Assembly: GCF_028687615.1 (NCBI RefSeq)
Contig: NZ_JAQTZU010000011.1
Location: 1 to 64,000, forward strand
Direction: 5' to 3'
Source of the DNA: Methylovulum sp.
GTDB taxonomy: Bacteria; Pseudomonadota; Gammaproteobacteria; Methylococcales; Methylomonadaceae
Length of the DNA: 64,000 bases
Shown here: positions 17,661 through 27,431 of the stretch, one piece after another
Position numbering within the stretch: position 1 is the first letter of the stretch
How the letters are laid out: each line of letters opens with the position of its first letter
Translations under genes and position numbers: made by a program
Notes under the pieces: generated by a model
Told to the model about the DNA's origin: nothing
Databases searched by the model: none
Seen by the model: only the letters and a program-made list of their open reading frames with translations

Positions 17661-17966
17661 TTAGTCAACGATACCGCACTTTTCACGGGAAACATCTACG
17701 CGGTCGCGTAGCTCTTTACCTGGCTTAAAATGCGGCACATATTTTTTTGATAGCGTTACCGACTCGCCCGTCTTAGGGTTACGCCCGACACGCGGTGGAC
17801 GCATATGTAGGGAAAAACTGCCAAAACCTCTGATTTCGATTCTTTCACCAGTAGATAATGCCTCATTCATTTTTTCAATGATACATTTGACTGCCAGCTC
17901 CACATCCTTTAAAGCCAGATGTGGTTGTTGTTTAGCTAAGGCTTCAATTAATTCGGATTTTGTCAC
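17661..17966 (-). CDS. ihfB: integration host factor beta subunit
   Basis: A 101-residue HU/IHF-family protein that bends DNA as a heterodimer with IhfA. It begins [11 protein letters not shown] and has [13 protein letters not shown] followed by the beta-arm [12 protein letters not shown] with the intercalating proline, typical of IHF beta. Translation starts at GTG 17966 (AGGA seven bases upstream), not ATG. It closes the gyrA-to-ihfB supraoperon, separated from rpsA by 240 bases with two hairpins, which suggests partly independent expression. Confidence 0.95.
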   Translation of the reverse strand: MTKSELIEALAKQQPHLALKDVELAVKCIIEKMNEALSTGERIEIRGFGSFSLHMRPPRVGRNPKTGESVTLSKKYVPHFKPGKELRDRVDVSREKCGIVD

Positions 17967-18015
17967 ATTCTATCCTATGTTTTAAATCCACACCCGTGCA
18001 TCCGATGGGCGAAAC

Positions 18016-18039
18016 GCCACCCACATTGTTGTGGGTGGC
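18016..18039. repeat. perfect stem-loop between rpsA and ihfB
   Basis: GCCACCCACA and TGTGGGTGGC form a perfect 10-bp stem with a four-base loop upstream of ihfB. There is no U tract on the minus strand, so it may be an RNA-stability hairpin or a repeat rather than a terminator. Confidence 0.5.
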
Positions 18040-18168
18040 TTATCCTCTCCGTCAGCGACGAGGTTACCAAAAACGATAGCGCTGCTTACACAGCACCGTC
18101 ACCTGTCAATAATTCCCCTAAAGAGAGAAGTTTGTTTCATTTAGATTACAAGAAAAAATCAAACGCGA

Positions 18169-18193
18169 CAGATATGCCTTTACGGCATATCTG
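18169..18193 (-). terminator. rpsA terminator-like hairpin
   Basis: CAGATATGCC and GGCATATCTG form a perfect 10-bp stem with a 5-base loop, 12 bases past the rpsA stop on the minus strand. It is followed by a T-rich stretch (GATTTTTTCTTG) about 11 bases further on. Confidence 0.6.
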
Positions 18194-18204
18194 CTGTGAT
18201 AATT

Positions 18205-19866
18205 TTACTTTTCAATTTGTTTAAAGATATCCGCAAAAGTTGGTGTACCAACGGATTGCTGGGAATGATCTTTAATGGTATGGGTTTCTTCGTCTTGATC
18301 TTTCGCTTTGATGGACAAAGAAATGGATTTGCTCTTTTTGTCCACACCAATGAACTTGGCTTCCAGGGTATCGCCTTCTTTCAGCAAAGTCCGCGCATCT
18401 TCAACACGGTCACGCTGGATTTCAGAAGCACGCAGATAACCTTCAACATGGTCAGCCAATGTCACCACGGCGCCTTTGGCATCAACTTCTTTAATCGTGC
18501 CTTTCACCAAGCTGCCTTTCTCGTGGGTCGCAAGGAAATTTTGGAATGGGTCTTGCTCCAATTGCTTGATACCTAAAGAGATACGCTCGCGTTCGGAATC
18601 AACTGCCAAGATGACGGTTTCCAGTTCATCGCCTTTCTTGAATTCACGCACTGATGCTTCGCCGCCTTCCGCCCAAGAAATGTCGGACATGTGCACCAAA
18701 CCATCAATACCGCCATCCAAGCCGATAAAGATGCCAAAATCAGTGATGGATTTGATTTTACCGGAGATTTTGTCACCTTTGTTATGAGTCGCCGCGAATT
18801 CATCCCAAGGATTGGTTTTGCATTGTTTCATGCCCAATGAAATACGACGGCGTTCTTCGTCAATTTCCAGAACCATGATTTCAACTTCGTCACCTAATTG
18901 AACCAGTTTGGATGGGTTGACGTTTTTGTTCGTCCAGTCCATTTCGGAAACGTGGACCAAACCTTCAACGCCTTCTTCAATCTCAACGAAACAGCCGTAA
19001 TCAGTCAAGTTGTTGACTTTACCGAACACGCGGGTCCCGGCTGGATAACGGCGGGCGATGTTTTGCCAGGGATCTTCGTTCATTTGTTTCATGCCCAACG
19101 ACACGCGATTTTTGTCTTTGTCGTATTTCAGCACCTTAACTTTAATTTCTTGGCCGATTTCCACACACTCGGAAGGGTGGCGGACACGTCTCCAGGCCAT
19201 GTCAGTGATATGCAACAAACCGTCAATACCACCCAAATCAATGAACGCGCCGTAATCGGTCAGGTTTTTGACTACGCCGACCACTGTTGCGCCTTCTTCC
19301 AGGGTTTTCAGCAATTCTTCCCTTTCGGCACTGTATTCTTTTTCGACGACGGCACGACGTGACAGGACAACATTGTTACGTTTTTGGTCAATTTTGATGA
19401 CTTTAAAGTCAAGGTCGCGGTTTTCTAGGAACGTGGTGTCGCGGATTGGACGCACATCAACAAGCGACCCGGGCAAGAAAGCCCGCAACGCGCCAACGGC
19501 CACAGTGAAACCACCACGGACTTTGCCAGTGATGCGCCCCACGATAGTCGCTTCTTTTTCAAATGCCGTTTCAAGTTCAGACCACGCTTTGTTTTTCTTC
19601 GCTTTATCTCGGGAAAGAAGGGTAGCACCTAAACCATCTTCAAATAAATCCAATGCGACTTCGATTTCATCGCCAATGGCAACTTCCAATTCGCCATCGT
19701 TATTGAGAAATTGCCATTTAGGAATGACGCCTTCTGATTTGGAATGGGTGCTGACGATGACCATATCGTTTTCGATGTCAATCACTGTACCCATTAACAT
19801 GGCACCAGGACTCATTTTGGTCTTGGTTAAACTTTCTTCAAGTAATGCTGCAAAGCTTTCGCTCAT
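18205..19866 (-). CDS. rpsA: 30S ribosomal protein S1
   Basis: A 553-residue protein with six S1 RNA-binding repeats, each recognisable by segments such as [17 protein letters not shown] and [19 protein letters not shown]1 binds mRNA and brings it to the 30S subunit. Length is close to that of E. coli S1 (557). It starts [13 protein letters not shown] at ATG 19866. It lies 83 bases after cmk, as in most gammaproteobacteria, and may be autoregulated at its leader, although no specific structure was identified. Confidence 0.97.
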   Translation of the reverse strand: MSESFAALLEESLTKTKMSPGAMLMGTVIDIENDMVIVSTHSKSEGVIPKWQFLNNDGELEVAIGDEIEVALDLFEDGLGATLLSRDKAKKNKAWSELETAFEKEATIVGRITGKVRGGFTVAVGALRAFLPGSLVDVRPIRDTTFLENRDLDFKVIKIDQKRNNVVLSRRAVVEKEYSAEREELLKTLEEGATVVGVVKNLTDYGAFIDLGGIDGLLHITDMAWRRVRHPSECVEIGQEIKVKVLKYDKDKNRVSLGMKQMNEDPWQNIARRYPAGTRVFGKVNNLTDYGCFVEIEEGVEGLVHVSEMDWTNKNVNPSKLVQLGDEVEIMVLEIDEERRRISLGMKQCKTNPWDEFAATHNKGDKISGKIKSITDFGIFIGLDGGIDGLVHMSDISWAEGGEASVREFKKGDELETVILAVDSERERISLGIKQLEQDPFQNFLATHEKGSLVKGTIKEVDAKGAVVTLADHVEGYLRASEIQRDRVEDARTLLKEGDTLEAKFIGVDKKSKSISLSIKAKDQDEETHTIKDHSQQSVGTPTFADIFKQIEK

Positions 19867-19949
19867 TTTCTATTCCCAAGCAGGCCAGTTGGCCTAGCCT
19901 TAATTAAATTATCTAAAGTTAAAAAAACTGCCTAAACCTAAGTTTGGGA

Positions 19950-20615
19950 TTATTGGACGAGACCCAATACCTGGTTTATCACAGCGTCGATTGTCATATC
20001 AGAAGAATCAATAAAAAGCGCGCCATTCGCCAAGCTTAGTGGAGCCGTTGCCCGCTCCCTATCGCGACGATCACGTTCTTCTATGTCTTTTGTTAAGCCT
20101 GTAAGATTAGCATCAATTCCTTTTTCTTTCAACTGTTTATATCGACGCTCAGCACGTTTTTCGCTGCTTGCCGTTAAAAACACTTTATATGCTGCATCAG
20201 GGAAAACGACTGTCCCCATATCCCTGCCATCTGCAACCAATCCAGGAGCCTGTTTAAAATCCTGTTGTTTTTGTAGCAACACAGCTCTGACTTCAGGTAA
20301 AACTGCAATGATTGACGCCGCAATACCGGTTTTTTCCAGCCCTAACTGCGCCGTTATATCTTCGCCGTTCAATTTGACAGCCAAGTCATCACCGCATTCG
20401 AATTCCAACACCATAGCTCGCGCCATTTCAACAATCGCGGGAATATCGTCCAAAGCCACGGACTGCTTTAATAATGCAATAGCCAAGGAGCGGTAGATGG
20501 AACCGCTGTCCAGATAATGCCAGCCTAATTTTTTTGCCAGTAAGCGGCTGACCGTACCTTTACCTGCGCCGCTAGGGCCATCTATCGTCAAAACCGGAAC
20601 TGTCACTTGCCTCAT
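19950..20615 (-). CDS. cmk: cytidylate kinase
   Basis: A 221-residue nucleoside monophosphate kinase that phosphorylates CMP and dCMP. It has the P-loop GPSGAGKGT near the N terminus, the lid-region DGRDMGTVVFPDA and the RRDRER arginine cluster. The start is placed at ATG 20615, overlapping the tyrA-aroA stop as ATGA; the ORF track begins four codons earlier. It is translationally coupled within the supraoperon. Confidence 0.95.
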   Translation of the reverse strand: MRQVTVPVLTIDGPSGAGKGTVSRLLAKKLGWHYLDSGSIYRSLAIALLKQSVALDDIPAIVEMARAMVLEFECGDDLAVKLNGEDITAQLGLEKTGIAASIIAVLPEVRAVLLQKQQDFKQAPGLVADGRDMGTVVFPDAAYKVFLTASSEKRAERRYKQLKEKGIDANLTGLTKDIEERDRRDRERATAPLSLANGALFIDSSDMTIDAVINQVLGLVQ

Positions 20616-22810
20616 TCCTCGGTGCAAACTAAAGCCAAGCCCAAGTTCTTGACCAAATCCTTAAACTCCGGGAAAGAAGTATTGACGTTGGCACAATCAC
20701 GCACGGTGATCGGTGCGTTGGCACGGAGTCCGGCGATGGAGAATGACATAGCGATACGGTGGTCGCCATGAGATTCAACTTCACCCCCACCAATGGGTTT
20801 GCCACCGTTGATAATCATGCCGTCAGGCGTCGGCTGGGCATCCACGCCCAAAATCAGCAAACCGTCCGCCATCACCTGGATGCGGTCAGATTCTTTCACG
20901 CGCAACTCTTCCGCGCCACTCAAACGGGTTTGGCCTTCGGCACAGGCAGCGGCGACAAACAACACGGGGAATTCGTCAATCGCCAATGGCACCAAATCTT
21001 CTGGAATATCAATACCTTTTAATGGGCTGTAAACGACATGCAAATCGGCGACTGGCTCGCCACCGACTTCGCGTGGATTCAACACCTCGATATTCGCGCC
21101 CATCAAACGCAAAATATCAATCACCCCCGTGCGGGTTGGATTGATGCCGACATGTTTCAACGTCACGTCCGAACCTGGCGCAATTGACGCGCCGACCAAG
21201 AAAAACGCCGCCGAAGAAATATCGCTAGGCACATCAATATCCATCGCCGTCAAGCTGCCTTCGGAAGAAATGATCGCCGTGCTGCCTTCGCGTTTGACCG
21301 GATACGAAAAGCCTGCCAACATCCGCTCGGTGTGGTCGCGGGTGGGCGCAGGTTCGGTTACGCGGGTTTCGCCTTGGGCGTACATGCCCGCCAACAACAA
21401 ACAGGATTTGACCTGTGCACTGGCAATCGGCATCGTGTAATCAATGGCTTGCAACTGTCCGGCTTTACCGGTGATATGCAAAGGCGCAGTGCCATTTTCA
21501 GTGGTTTTGATCTCCGCGCCCATAGTCGCCAGAGGATCAGTGACGCGTTTCATAGGACGGCCAGACAAGGATTTATCGCCCGTCAACACGCAATTAAACG
21601 GCTGGCCCGCCAACAAACCGCTCAGCAAACGCATCGACGTACCGGAATTGCCCAGATACAGCTCACCTTCGGGCTTTTTTAAGCCGTGCTTGCCGACACC
21701 GTGGATAGTCACGCAACCATTCACCGGGCCTTCAATTTCCACGCCCATATCGCGGAACGCCTGCAAGGTCGCCAACGCGTCTTCGGCCTCCAAAAAGCCC
21801 GTGACATGCGTCACGCCATCTGCCAGGGAGCCGAGCATGATCGAGCGGTGCGACATGGATTTGTCGCCAGGGACGCGGGTTTCGCCGTGCAGTTTGCCGC
21901 CGGGTTGGATATGGAAAGTGATTGATTTTGACATAGTAGTTTCTATTTGGTTAAGAAAGCGTTGCCGCGCCTGATTGGCATACGAAAAGGTTGAAAAAAG
22001 TTGCTGGCGGCTATCGTCCTCCAGCATTTGGTAAATTTTGCCCAACTCGCTTTGCAACTCGGCAATCAAGGGCAAGATAGCCGGTTTGTTCGCCGCGCAA
22101 ATGTCCGTCCACATGGTCGGGCTACTGGAAGCAATGCGGGTAAAATCTTTAAACCCGCCCGCAGCGTATTTAAAAATTTCACTTTGCTCGTCTTTATGGC
22201 CCAGCATATCGACCAGCGCGAAGGCGAGGATATGCGGCAAATGGCTGGTTGCCGCCAGAATTTGGTCATGGTGGGCGGCATCCATGATAGAAACCGCCGA
22301 ACCCAACGCTTGCCAAAAGTCTTGGATTTTCCGCAAGGTTTCAGTATTAGTGCTTGCCGTAGGCGTGATGATGAGGCGTTTATTGGCAAATAACTCATCC
22401 ACTGCCGCCAACACACCGCTTTGTTCACCGCCGGCAATCGGGTGGGCGGGGACAAAATTATCCGGCACGTAGCCAAACACAGCCTCAGCAGCAGCAAGCA
22501 CACTACCTTTGGTGCTGCCGACATCGGTGTAAATCGTGCTCGACGACCAATGCGGATGCAATAATTTCAAAATATTGGCGATGCTCGCCACAGGCGTGGC
22601 AAGCAGCACCAAATCGGCTTCGGTGACCGCTTCGGCAATATCCAAATAAAATTCATCTATCACGCCGGTTTGCTTAGCGGTTTGCAGATTTTGCAAGTCT
22701 TCTTCGCGTCCAAAACCGACAATGTTAGTTGCCAAATTGTGTAAACGTGCGGTTTTGGCGATGGAACCGCCAATCAAGCCTACGCCGATGATGCAAAGCT
22801 TATTGAACAT
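20612..22810 (-). CDS. tyrA-aroA: bifunctional prephenate dehydrogenase / 5-enolpyruvylshikimate-3-phosphate synthase (class II)
   Basis: A 732-residue fusion. Residues 1-290 form a NAD-dependent TyrA: Rossmann GVGLIGGSIAKTA, then DVGSTKG and PAHPIAGGEQSG. Residues from MSKSITFHIQP (about 292) form EPSP synthase, the sixth step of the shikimate pathway: GDKSMSHRS, GNSGTSMRLL, RPMKRV. All four motifs described for class II EPSP synthases are seen: RDHTE, GDKS, SAQVK and NPTR. Similar fusions occur in pseudomonads. An internal ATG at the AroA start could allow separate initiation. It overlaps hisC by one base (TGATG) and cmk by four. Confidence 0.94.
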   Translation of the reverse strand: MFNKLCIIGVGLIGGSIAKTARLHNLATNIVGFGREEDLQNLQTAKQTGVIDEFYLDIAEAVTEADLVLLATPVASIANILKLLHPHWSSSTIYTDVGSTKGSVLAAAEAVFGYVPDNFVPAHPIAGGEQSGVLAAVDELFANKRLIITPTASTNTETLRKIQDFWQALGSAVSIMDAAHHDQILAATSHLPHILAFALVDMLGHKDEQSEIFKYAAGGFKDFTRIASSSPTMWTDICAANKPAILPLIAELQSELGKIYQMLEDDSRQQLFSTFSYANQARQRFLNQIETTMSKSITFHIQPGGKLHGETRVPGDKSMSHRSIMLGSLADGVTHVTGFLEAEDALATLQAFRDMGVEIEGPVNGCVTIHGVGKHGLKKPEGELYLGNSGTSMRLLSGLLAGQPFNCVLTGDKSLSGRPMKRVTDPLATMGAEIKTTENGTAPLHITGKAGQLQAIDYTMPIASAQVKSCLLLAGMYAQGETRVTEPAPTRDHTERMLAGFSYPVKREGSTAIISSEGSLTAMDIDVPSDISSAAFFLVGASIAPGSDVTLKHVGINPTRTGVIDILRLMGANIEVLNPREVGGEPVADLHVVYSPLKGIDIPEDLVPLAIDEFPVLFVAAACAEGQTRLSGAEELRVKESDRIQVMADGLLILGVDAQPTPDGMIINGGKPIGGGEVESHGDHRIAMSFSIAGLRANAPITVRDCANVNTSFPEFKDLVKNLGLALVCTEE

Positions 22811-23913
22811 CAGCCCAAAACTTCACTTAACGCCTGTAAAAACAAGGTGTTTTCTGCGGCTGTGCCGATGCTGATCCGCAAGAAATTAGGCATTTCATAA
22901 TTCGCCACGGGGCGGACAATCACGCCTTTACGCAACAAGGCTTCGTATACAGGCATCCCTTCACGCTTGACATCGACTGACACGAAATTGCCCGCTGACG
23001 GTATCCATTGCAAACCCAAGGCTTTAAAACCATCGGTCAGTAGTTGCATTCCTAGGCTGTTGTTACTGATGGTGTTGTGTAAGTGTTCTTCATCCGCCAA
23101 GGCCGCTTCCGCAGCCGCCAAGGCCAAGCTGTTGTTGTTAAACGGTTGGCGGACGCGGTTCAAAATATCGGCGATTTCAGGGCAAGACAGGCTGTAACCA
23201 ACCCGCAAGCCAGCCAAACCGTAAGCTTTGGAGAACGTGCGGGTAATAATCAGGTTGGGGAATTTTTTTAACCAGTCTATGGAGTTGATGGCGGCAGTTT
23301 GGCTGACGAATTCAAAATACGCTTCGTCCAACACACACACAACCGTATCCGGCAATGCGCCGATAAACCGCTCCAATTCCGCTTGCGCCAATAACGTTCC
23401 GGTCGGATTGTTAGGATTGGCGATAAAAACCACGCGGGTTTTCGCCGTGACCGCCTGCGCCATACCGGCTAAGTCATGGCCATACTCTTTGGCTGGCACG
23501 ACCACCGCCGTCGCCCCCACCGCTTGCGTCACCAACGGATAAACGGCAAACGCATGTTGCGAGAACACAACTTCCAACTCCGGGGTCAAAAACGCCCGCG
23601 CCACCAATTCCAGCAATTCGTTAGAGCCGTTGCCCAAGGTGATTTGGCTGGCATCCAGCGCATATTTGCTCGCCAAAGCCTGTTTTAACTGGAAACCGCT
23701 GCCATCAGGATACAAGGCCACAGCCGGCAAGGCTTTTTGGATCGCCGCTATCGCTTGCTTGCCTGGGCCCAAGGGGTTTTCGTTGGAAGCCAGTTTGATG
23801 ATTTGTGTCAAACCCAGCTCGCGCTCCAGCTCTTCTATGGGTTTGCCGGCTTTGTAAGGGATTAATTTTTGCACACCTGTTACGGCGAGCTTGTAAATGT
23901 TTGGGTTATTCAT
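22810..23913 (-). CDS. hisC: histidinol-phosphate / aromatic aminotransferase
   Basis: A 367-residue fold-type I PLP aminotransferase. The PLP lysine is in TRTFSKAYGLAGLRVGY, with NPNNPTGT and the conserved ASNENPLGP near the N terminus. In this supraoperon the HisC paralogue often transaminates prephenate, phenylpyruvate or imidazole-acetol phosphate, so it may serve histidine and aromatic synthesis alike. It starts at ATG 23913 and is the gene before tyrA-aroA. Confidence 0.93.
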   Translation of the reverse strand: MNNPNIYKLAVTGVQKLIPYKAGKPIEELERELGLTQIIKLASNENPLGPGKQAIAAIQKALPAVALYPDGSGFQLKQALASKYALDASQITLGNGSNELLELVARAFLTPELEVVFSQHAFAVYPLVTQAVGATAVVVPAKEYGHDLAGMAQAVTAKTRVVFIANPNNPTGTLLAQAELERFIGALPDTVVCVLDEAYFEFVSQTAAINSIDWLKKFPNLIITRTFSKAYGLAGLRVGYSLSCPEIADILNRVRQPFNNNSLALAAAEAALADEEHLHNTISNNSLGMQLLTDGFKALGLQWIPSAGNFVSVDVKREGMPVYEALLRKGVIVRPVANYEMPNFLRISIGTAAENTLFLQALSEVLG

Positions 23914-23967
23914 GGGAATAATAAAGTATCAGTCATTGTTTGCGCCCGTCAATTTAAAGGGCAAAAG

Positions 23968-24618
23968 TTAATGAATCTGGGATAAATGGCTTGTATGTCG
24001 CCGCTTCCAATCGAGCAAGGTGGCAACCACCTTATTTTGTTGAGGAAATGGGCCTGAATAAAAACCTACGGACACATCACCCGTTTCGCATTGTTGTTTA
24101 TCGGCACGGACATATTCATAGCTATTTTTTCTTTTGTCTTCACCAACAATGACATATCCAAAAAATTGATTGACTTCATCAAGGGAAGCATTCACATCTA
24201 AAACCGCGCTTTTTGAATAACCATCAGAATCGCTAATGGTGGCAACCCAAATTTTGGAAACAGCCTCCCACGGCACAAAAAGCCAGCTATTTTGAGGCTG
24301 CTTCACGCCAATGGCCCAAACAAACCGATTTGAATCACTAAAATACATACCCAGGTGATCTGCCAAAAACAAAGGGTTTGACGACCAAAAAACCAATCCT
24401 CTGGAATGGAATACCCCCAAAAAAATGACAGGTATCAGGACACAAAACAATAGGGACACCCACAATGGCATCATTTGCCAATTCTCAAAAACAACCTTCG
24501 CCATGAAAACGCCCAAGCCCAAAAAAACGATCCTTAGCAAATTAATGAACCATTTCGGTATGCAGGGGGCGTAGTGTTCCCATTGGAGTCTAGGCATTTC
24601 AGGGAGCATCTTGTTCAC
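23968..24618 (-). CDS. two-helix membrane protein of unknown function
   Basis: A 216-residue protein with two adjacent hydrophobic segments (WFINLLRIVFLGLGVFMAKVVF, about 24-45, and MMPLWVSLLFCVLIPVIFLGVF, about 50-72). A soluble domain follows with no recognised motif. The frame opens with GTG at 24618; ATG codons at 24609 and 24597 are alternatives and none has a strong ribosome-binding site. It lies between the Uma2-type gene and hisC, so it is an insertion in an otherwise conserved aromatic operon. Confidence 0.6.
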   Translation of the reverse strand: MNKMLPEMPRLQWEHYAPCIPKWFINLLRIVFLGLGVFMAKVVFENWQMMPLWVSLLFCVLIPVIFLGVFHSRGLVFWSSNPLFLADHLGMYFSDSNRFVWAIGVKQPQNSWLFVPWEAVSKIWVATISDSDGYSKSAVLDVNASLDEVNQFFGYVIVGEDKRKNSYEYVRADKQQCETGDVSVGFYSGPFPQQNKVVATLLDWKRRHTSHLSQIH

Positions 24619-24636
24619 AGTTAAGTTGAATGCCGT

Positions 24637-25239
24637 TTACTTTGAAAAAACTTCTTGCAAATCAATTAATAGCTCTGGAAACAACAAAGGACTAGCCCTA
24701 TCTTGCCGTGAGAACATATTAACCAATTGATATTTTTCTTCCGCATCGTCCAACACAAATTGCGACACGGTGGCTTCATAAGGATAAACCAGCCAATATT
24801 CTTTAACGCCCGCTTCTTGATAGAGCTGGAACTTGGTTTGGGTATCTTTTTGCGCGGTGCTTTTGGAAAGGATTTCGATAATCCAATCGGGTGCGCCTAA
24901 GCAGCCTTTGCTATCGAGCTTATCGGTATCACAAACCACGCATAAATCCGGTTGCACGACTGTGTAAATTTCTTGCGACGCTACCAACGATTTTTTCCGG
25001 TCATACAAGCGTACATCAAACGGTGCACTAAAGACCTTGCAATGCTTATTTTTTAGATAATAGCCAATATCCACCAGCAAATTTCTGGATATGCTTTGGT
25101 GGTTAATATTCGGCGCAGGACTCATCAAAATTTTCCCACGCAACAACTCCACCGCCTCATCGAACCGCCACGTCAAATAATCGGCGTAGGTGTAGGTTTG
25201 TTCCAAATCCAAATCAGATAGTTGGGTGATTTTTGCCAT
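24637..25239 (-). CDS. Uma2 family (DUF820) putative PD-(D/E)xK endonuclease
   Basis: A 200-residue protein of the Uma2 family, abundant in cyanobacteria and sporadic in proteobacteria. It begins MAKITQLSDLDLEQTYTYADY and has VQPDLCVVCD, then APDWIIEILSKST and VKEYWLVYP, which form the PD-(D/E)xK-like core. The cellular function is unknown; a nuclease is inferred from the fold. The start is moved to ATG 25239, two bases after the pheA stop; the ORF track extends it 45 codons into pheA. It appears to be inserted in the supraoperon and may be horizontally acquired. Confidence 0.82.
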   Translation of the reverse strand: MAKITQLSDLDLEQTYTYADYLTWRFDEAVELLRGKILMSPAPNINHQSISRNLLVDIGYYLKNKHCKVFSAPFDVRLYDRKKSLVASQEIYTVVQPDLCVVCDTDKLDSKGCLGAPDWIIEILSKSTAQKDTQTKFQLYQEAGVKEYWLVYPYEATVSQFVLDDAEEKYQLVNMFSRQDRASPLLFPELLIDLQEVFSK

Positions 25240-25241
25240 GC

Positions 25242-26336
25242 TCAGAACACCGCTTTCGGGTAAGAGCCTAATATTTTCAGCATATTGACTTGGTCTTGCA
25301 AAGCCGCCAACGCTCCCGCGACTTGCGGGTCGTCGGCGTGGCCTTGGATGTCGATAAAGAACACATAATCCCACAAACCTTGGTGCGAAGGACGGGATTC
25401 GATATTCACCATATCCACACCAAACCTCGCAAACGGCTCCAACGTCCGGTGCAATGCGCCCGGTTTGTTGCCCGTGGAAACTACTAGCGAAGTTTTGTCC
25501 TTGCCTGTCGAAGTCGAGGTTTGCTGGCCGATAATAATGAAGCGCGTGGTGTTGTTGGCAATATCTTCAATATTTTTTTCGATGACGGGCAATTGGTAAA
25601 CATCAGCGGCGGCGATACCGGCAATGGCGGCAAATTGCTTATCGCTTGCCGCCAACCGCGCGGCTTCGGCGTTGCTGCTGACGGCGACACGTTGGGCGTT
25701 CGGCAAATATTTGTCCAACCATTGCCGACATTGCGCCAGGGATTGCTGATGCGAATAAATGGTGTTTATGTCCGCCAAATTTTCTGCCAAACCCAGTAGG
25801 TTTTGGTGGACGCGGATTTCCACTTCGCCGCAAATATTTAACGGCGACACCAGCAATCTATCTAAAGTATGGCTAATCACGCCTTCGGTGGAATTTTCCA
25901 CAGGCACGACCCCGAACTGGCATAAACGGGTTTCAACGGCGTTAAAAATTTCGCTGATGGTCGCCGCCGGCACGGTTTTGACGGCATGACCAAAATGTTT
26001 GAACGCCGCTTGCTGGGTGAACGTGCCTTCCGGCCCTAAAAATGCCACTTCCAAAGGTTTTTCCAAGGCCAAACAGGCTGACATGATTTCGCGGAAAAAG
26101 CGGATGACTGTCTCATTCGACAACGGCCCTTCGTTCAACTCTTGAATGCGCCGCAATACCAGTGATTCGCGGTCAGGCCGGTAAAACGTGCCGACTTCAC
26201 CTTGGGCGATTTTGGTTTTGGCGACTTCCATCGCACACGTTGCCCGCTGGTTCAGCAAACGCAGGATTTCTGCATCAATCGAATCGATTTTTTCCCTTAA
26301 TTCGGCAAGCGGGGTGATGGCGGTCATGGCGGTCAT
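25242..26336 (-). CDS. pheA: bifunctional chorismate mutase / prephenate dehydratase (P-protein)
   Basis: A 364-residue enzyme converting chorismate to prephenate and then phenylpyruvate. Residues 5-90 are an AroQ chorismate mutase (LREKIDSIDAEILRLLNQR). Residues 95-270 are prephenate dehydratase (FLGPEGTFTQQAA; the catalytic TTRFIIIG). The last 80 are an ACT domain with the phenylalanine-binding ESRPSHQGLWDYVFF. It is therefore probably feedback-inhibited by phenylalanine. Start ATG 26336, 15 bases after serC. Confidence 0.96.
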   Translation of the reverse strand: MTAMTAITPLAELREKIDSIDAEILRLLNQRATCAMEVAKTKIAQGEVGTFYRPDRESLVLRRIQELNEGPLSNETVIRFFREIMSACLALEKPLEVAFLGPEGTFTQQAAFKHFGHAVKTVPAATISEIFNAVETRLCQFGVVPVENSTEGVISHTLDRLLVSPLNICGEVEIRVHQNLLGLAENLADINTIYSHQQSLAQCRQWLDKYLPNAQRVAVSSNAEAARLAASDKQFAAIAGIAAADVYQLPVIEKNIEDIANNTTRFIIIGQQTSTSTGKDKTSLVVSTGNKPGALHRTLEPFARFGVDMVNIESRPSHQGLWDYVFFIDIQGHADDPQVAGALAALQDQVNMLKILGSYPKAVF

Positions 26337-26351
26337 GGCGGTTTTATCCGG

Positions 26352-27431
26352 TTAGTGCGTGCGTTCAAATTCCGCCATGAACGCAATCAAGGCATCGACA
26401 CCCGCTTCCGGCATGGCGTTGTAAATGCTCGCCCGCATCCCGCCTACCGAGCGGTGGCCTTTCAATTCGTACAACCCATTGGCTTCGGCAGCGGCGATAA
26501 AGGCTTTATCCAAGCTTTCATCCGCTAAAATGAAGGGTACATTCATGCGCGAACGGTAAGGCACAGAAACGGGGTTGCGGTACAAAGCCGATTGGTCTAT
26601 GGCTTGATACAGCTTCGCCGCCTTGGCGATATTGCGTTGTTCCATCGCGGCAACCCCGCCCTGCCCTTGCAGCCATTTCAACACCAAACCCACCAAATAC
26701 CAGTTATAAGTCGCTGGCGTGTTGAGCATGGATTGGTTTTTCGCTTGCTCGGCATAATTGAACACCGATGGCGTCGTTTTAGGTGCGTGCCCTATCAAAT
26801 CATCGCGGACAATGACGATGGTGACACCCGATGGCCCCATGTTTTTCTGGGTTCCGGCATAAATCAAACCGTATTGGCTGACATCAACCGGACGCGACAG
26901 GATATTGGATGACATATCCGACACCAGCGGTAAGCCTTTGCTGTCAGGCACACCGGAAAACTCCACACCGTGGATGGTTTCGTTGGACGTGTAATGCAGA
27001 TACGCCGCGTCGGTATCAATCACCCAACCGGCAACATCAGGCACATGCGTGAATTTTTCCGCTTCGGAACTAGCGGTCAGCACCACGTCGCAATAATTTT
27101 TGGCGTCGCTAATGGCTTTTTCCGACCATGCGCCCGTTTTGATATAACAGGCTTTGGCTTTGCCATTGAGCAGGTTTTGCGGGATAAACGAAAATTGCCC
27201 CGATGCGCCGCCTTGCAAAAACAACACCTTATAATTGGCAGGAATTGCCATCAAACTACGCAAATCACTTTCCAGCTCTTCGGCGATAATGGCGAAATGT
27301 TTGCCGCGATGGCTCATTTCCATCACCGACATGCCGCTATCGCGCCATTCCAACATTTCTTGTTGGGCTTGCGCTAAAACCGCTTCCGGTAAGGTGGAAG
27401 GGCCGGCGCTGAAATTATAAACTCTGGACAT
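26352..27431 (-). CDS. serC: phosphoserine aminotransferase
   Basis: A 359-residue PLP enzyme of serine (and pyridoxal) synthesis that transaminates 3-phosphohydroxypyruvate. It has the N-terminal RVYNFSAGPSTLP signature and the PLP lysine in YAGTQKNMGPSG. In a methanotroph serine also feeds C1 metabolism. ATG 27431 shares one base with the gyrA stop (TAATG), so it is coupled to gyrA, as in other gammaproteobacteria. Confidence 0.96.
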   Translation of the reverse strand: MSRVYNFSAGPSTLPEAVLAQAQQEMLEWRDSGMSVMEMSHRGKHFAIIAEELESDLRSLMAIPANYKVLFLQGGASGQFSFIPQNLLNGKAKACYIKTGAWSEKAISDAKNYCDVVLTASSEAEKFTHVPDVAGWVIDTDAAYLHYTSNETIHGVEFSGVPDSKGLPLVSDMSSNILSRPVDVSQYGLIYAGTQKNMGPSGVTIVIVRDDLIGHAPKTTPSVFNYAEQAKNQSMLNTPATYNWYLVGLVLKWLQGQGGVAAMEQRNIAKAAKLYQAIDQSALYRNPVSVPYRSRMNVPFILADESLDKAFIAAAEANGLYELKGHRSVGGMRASIYNAMPEAGVDALIAFMAEFERTH

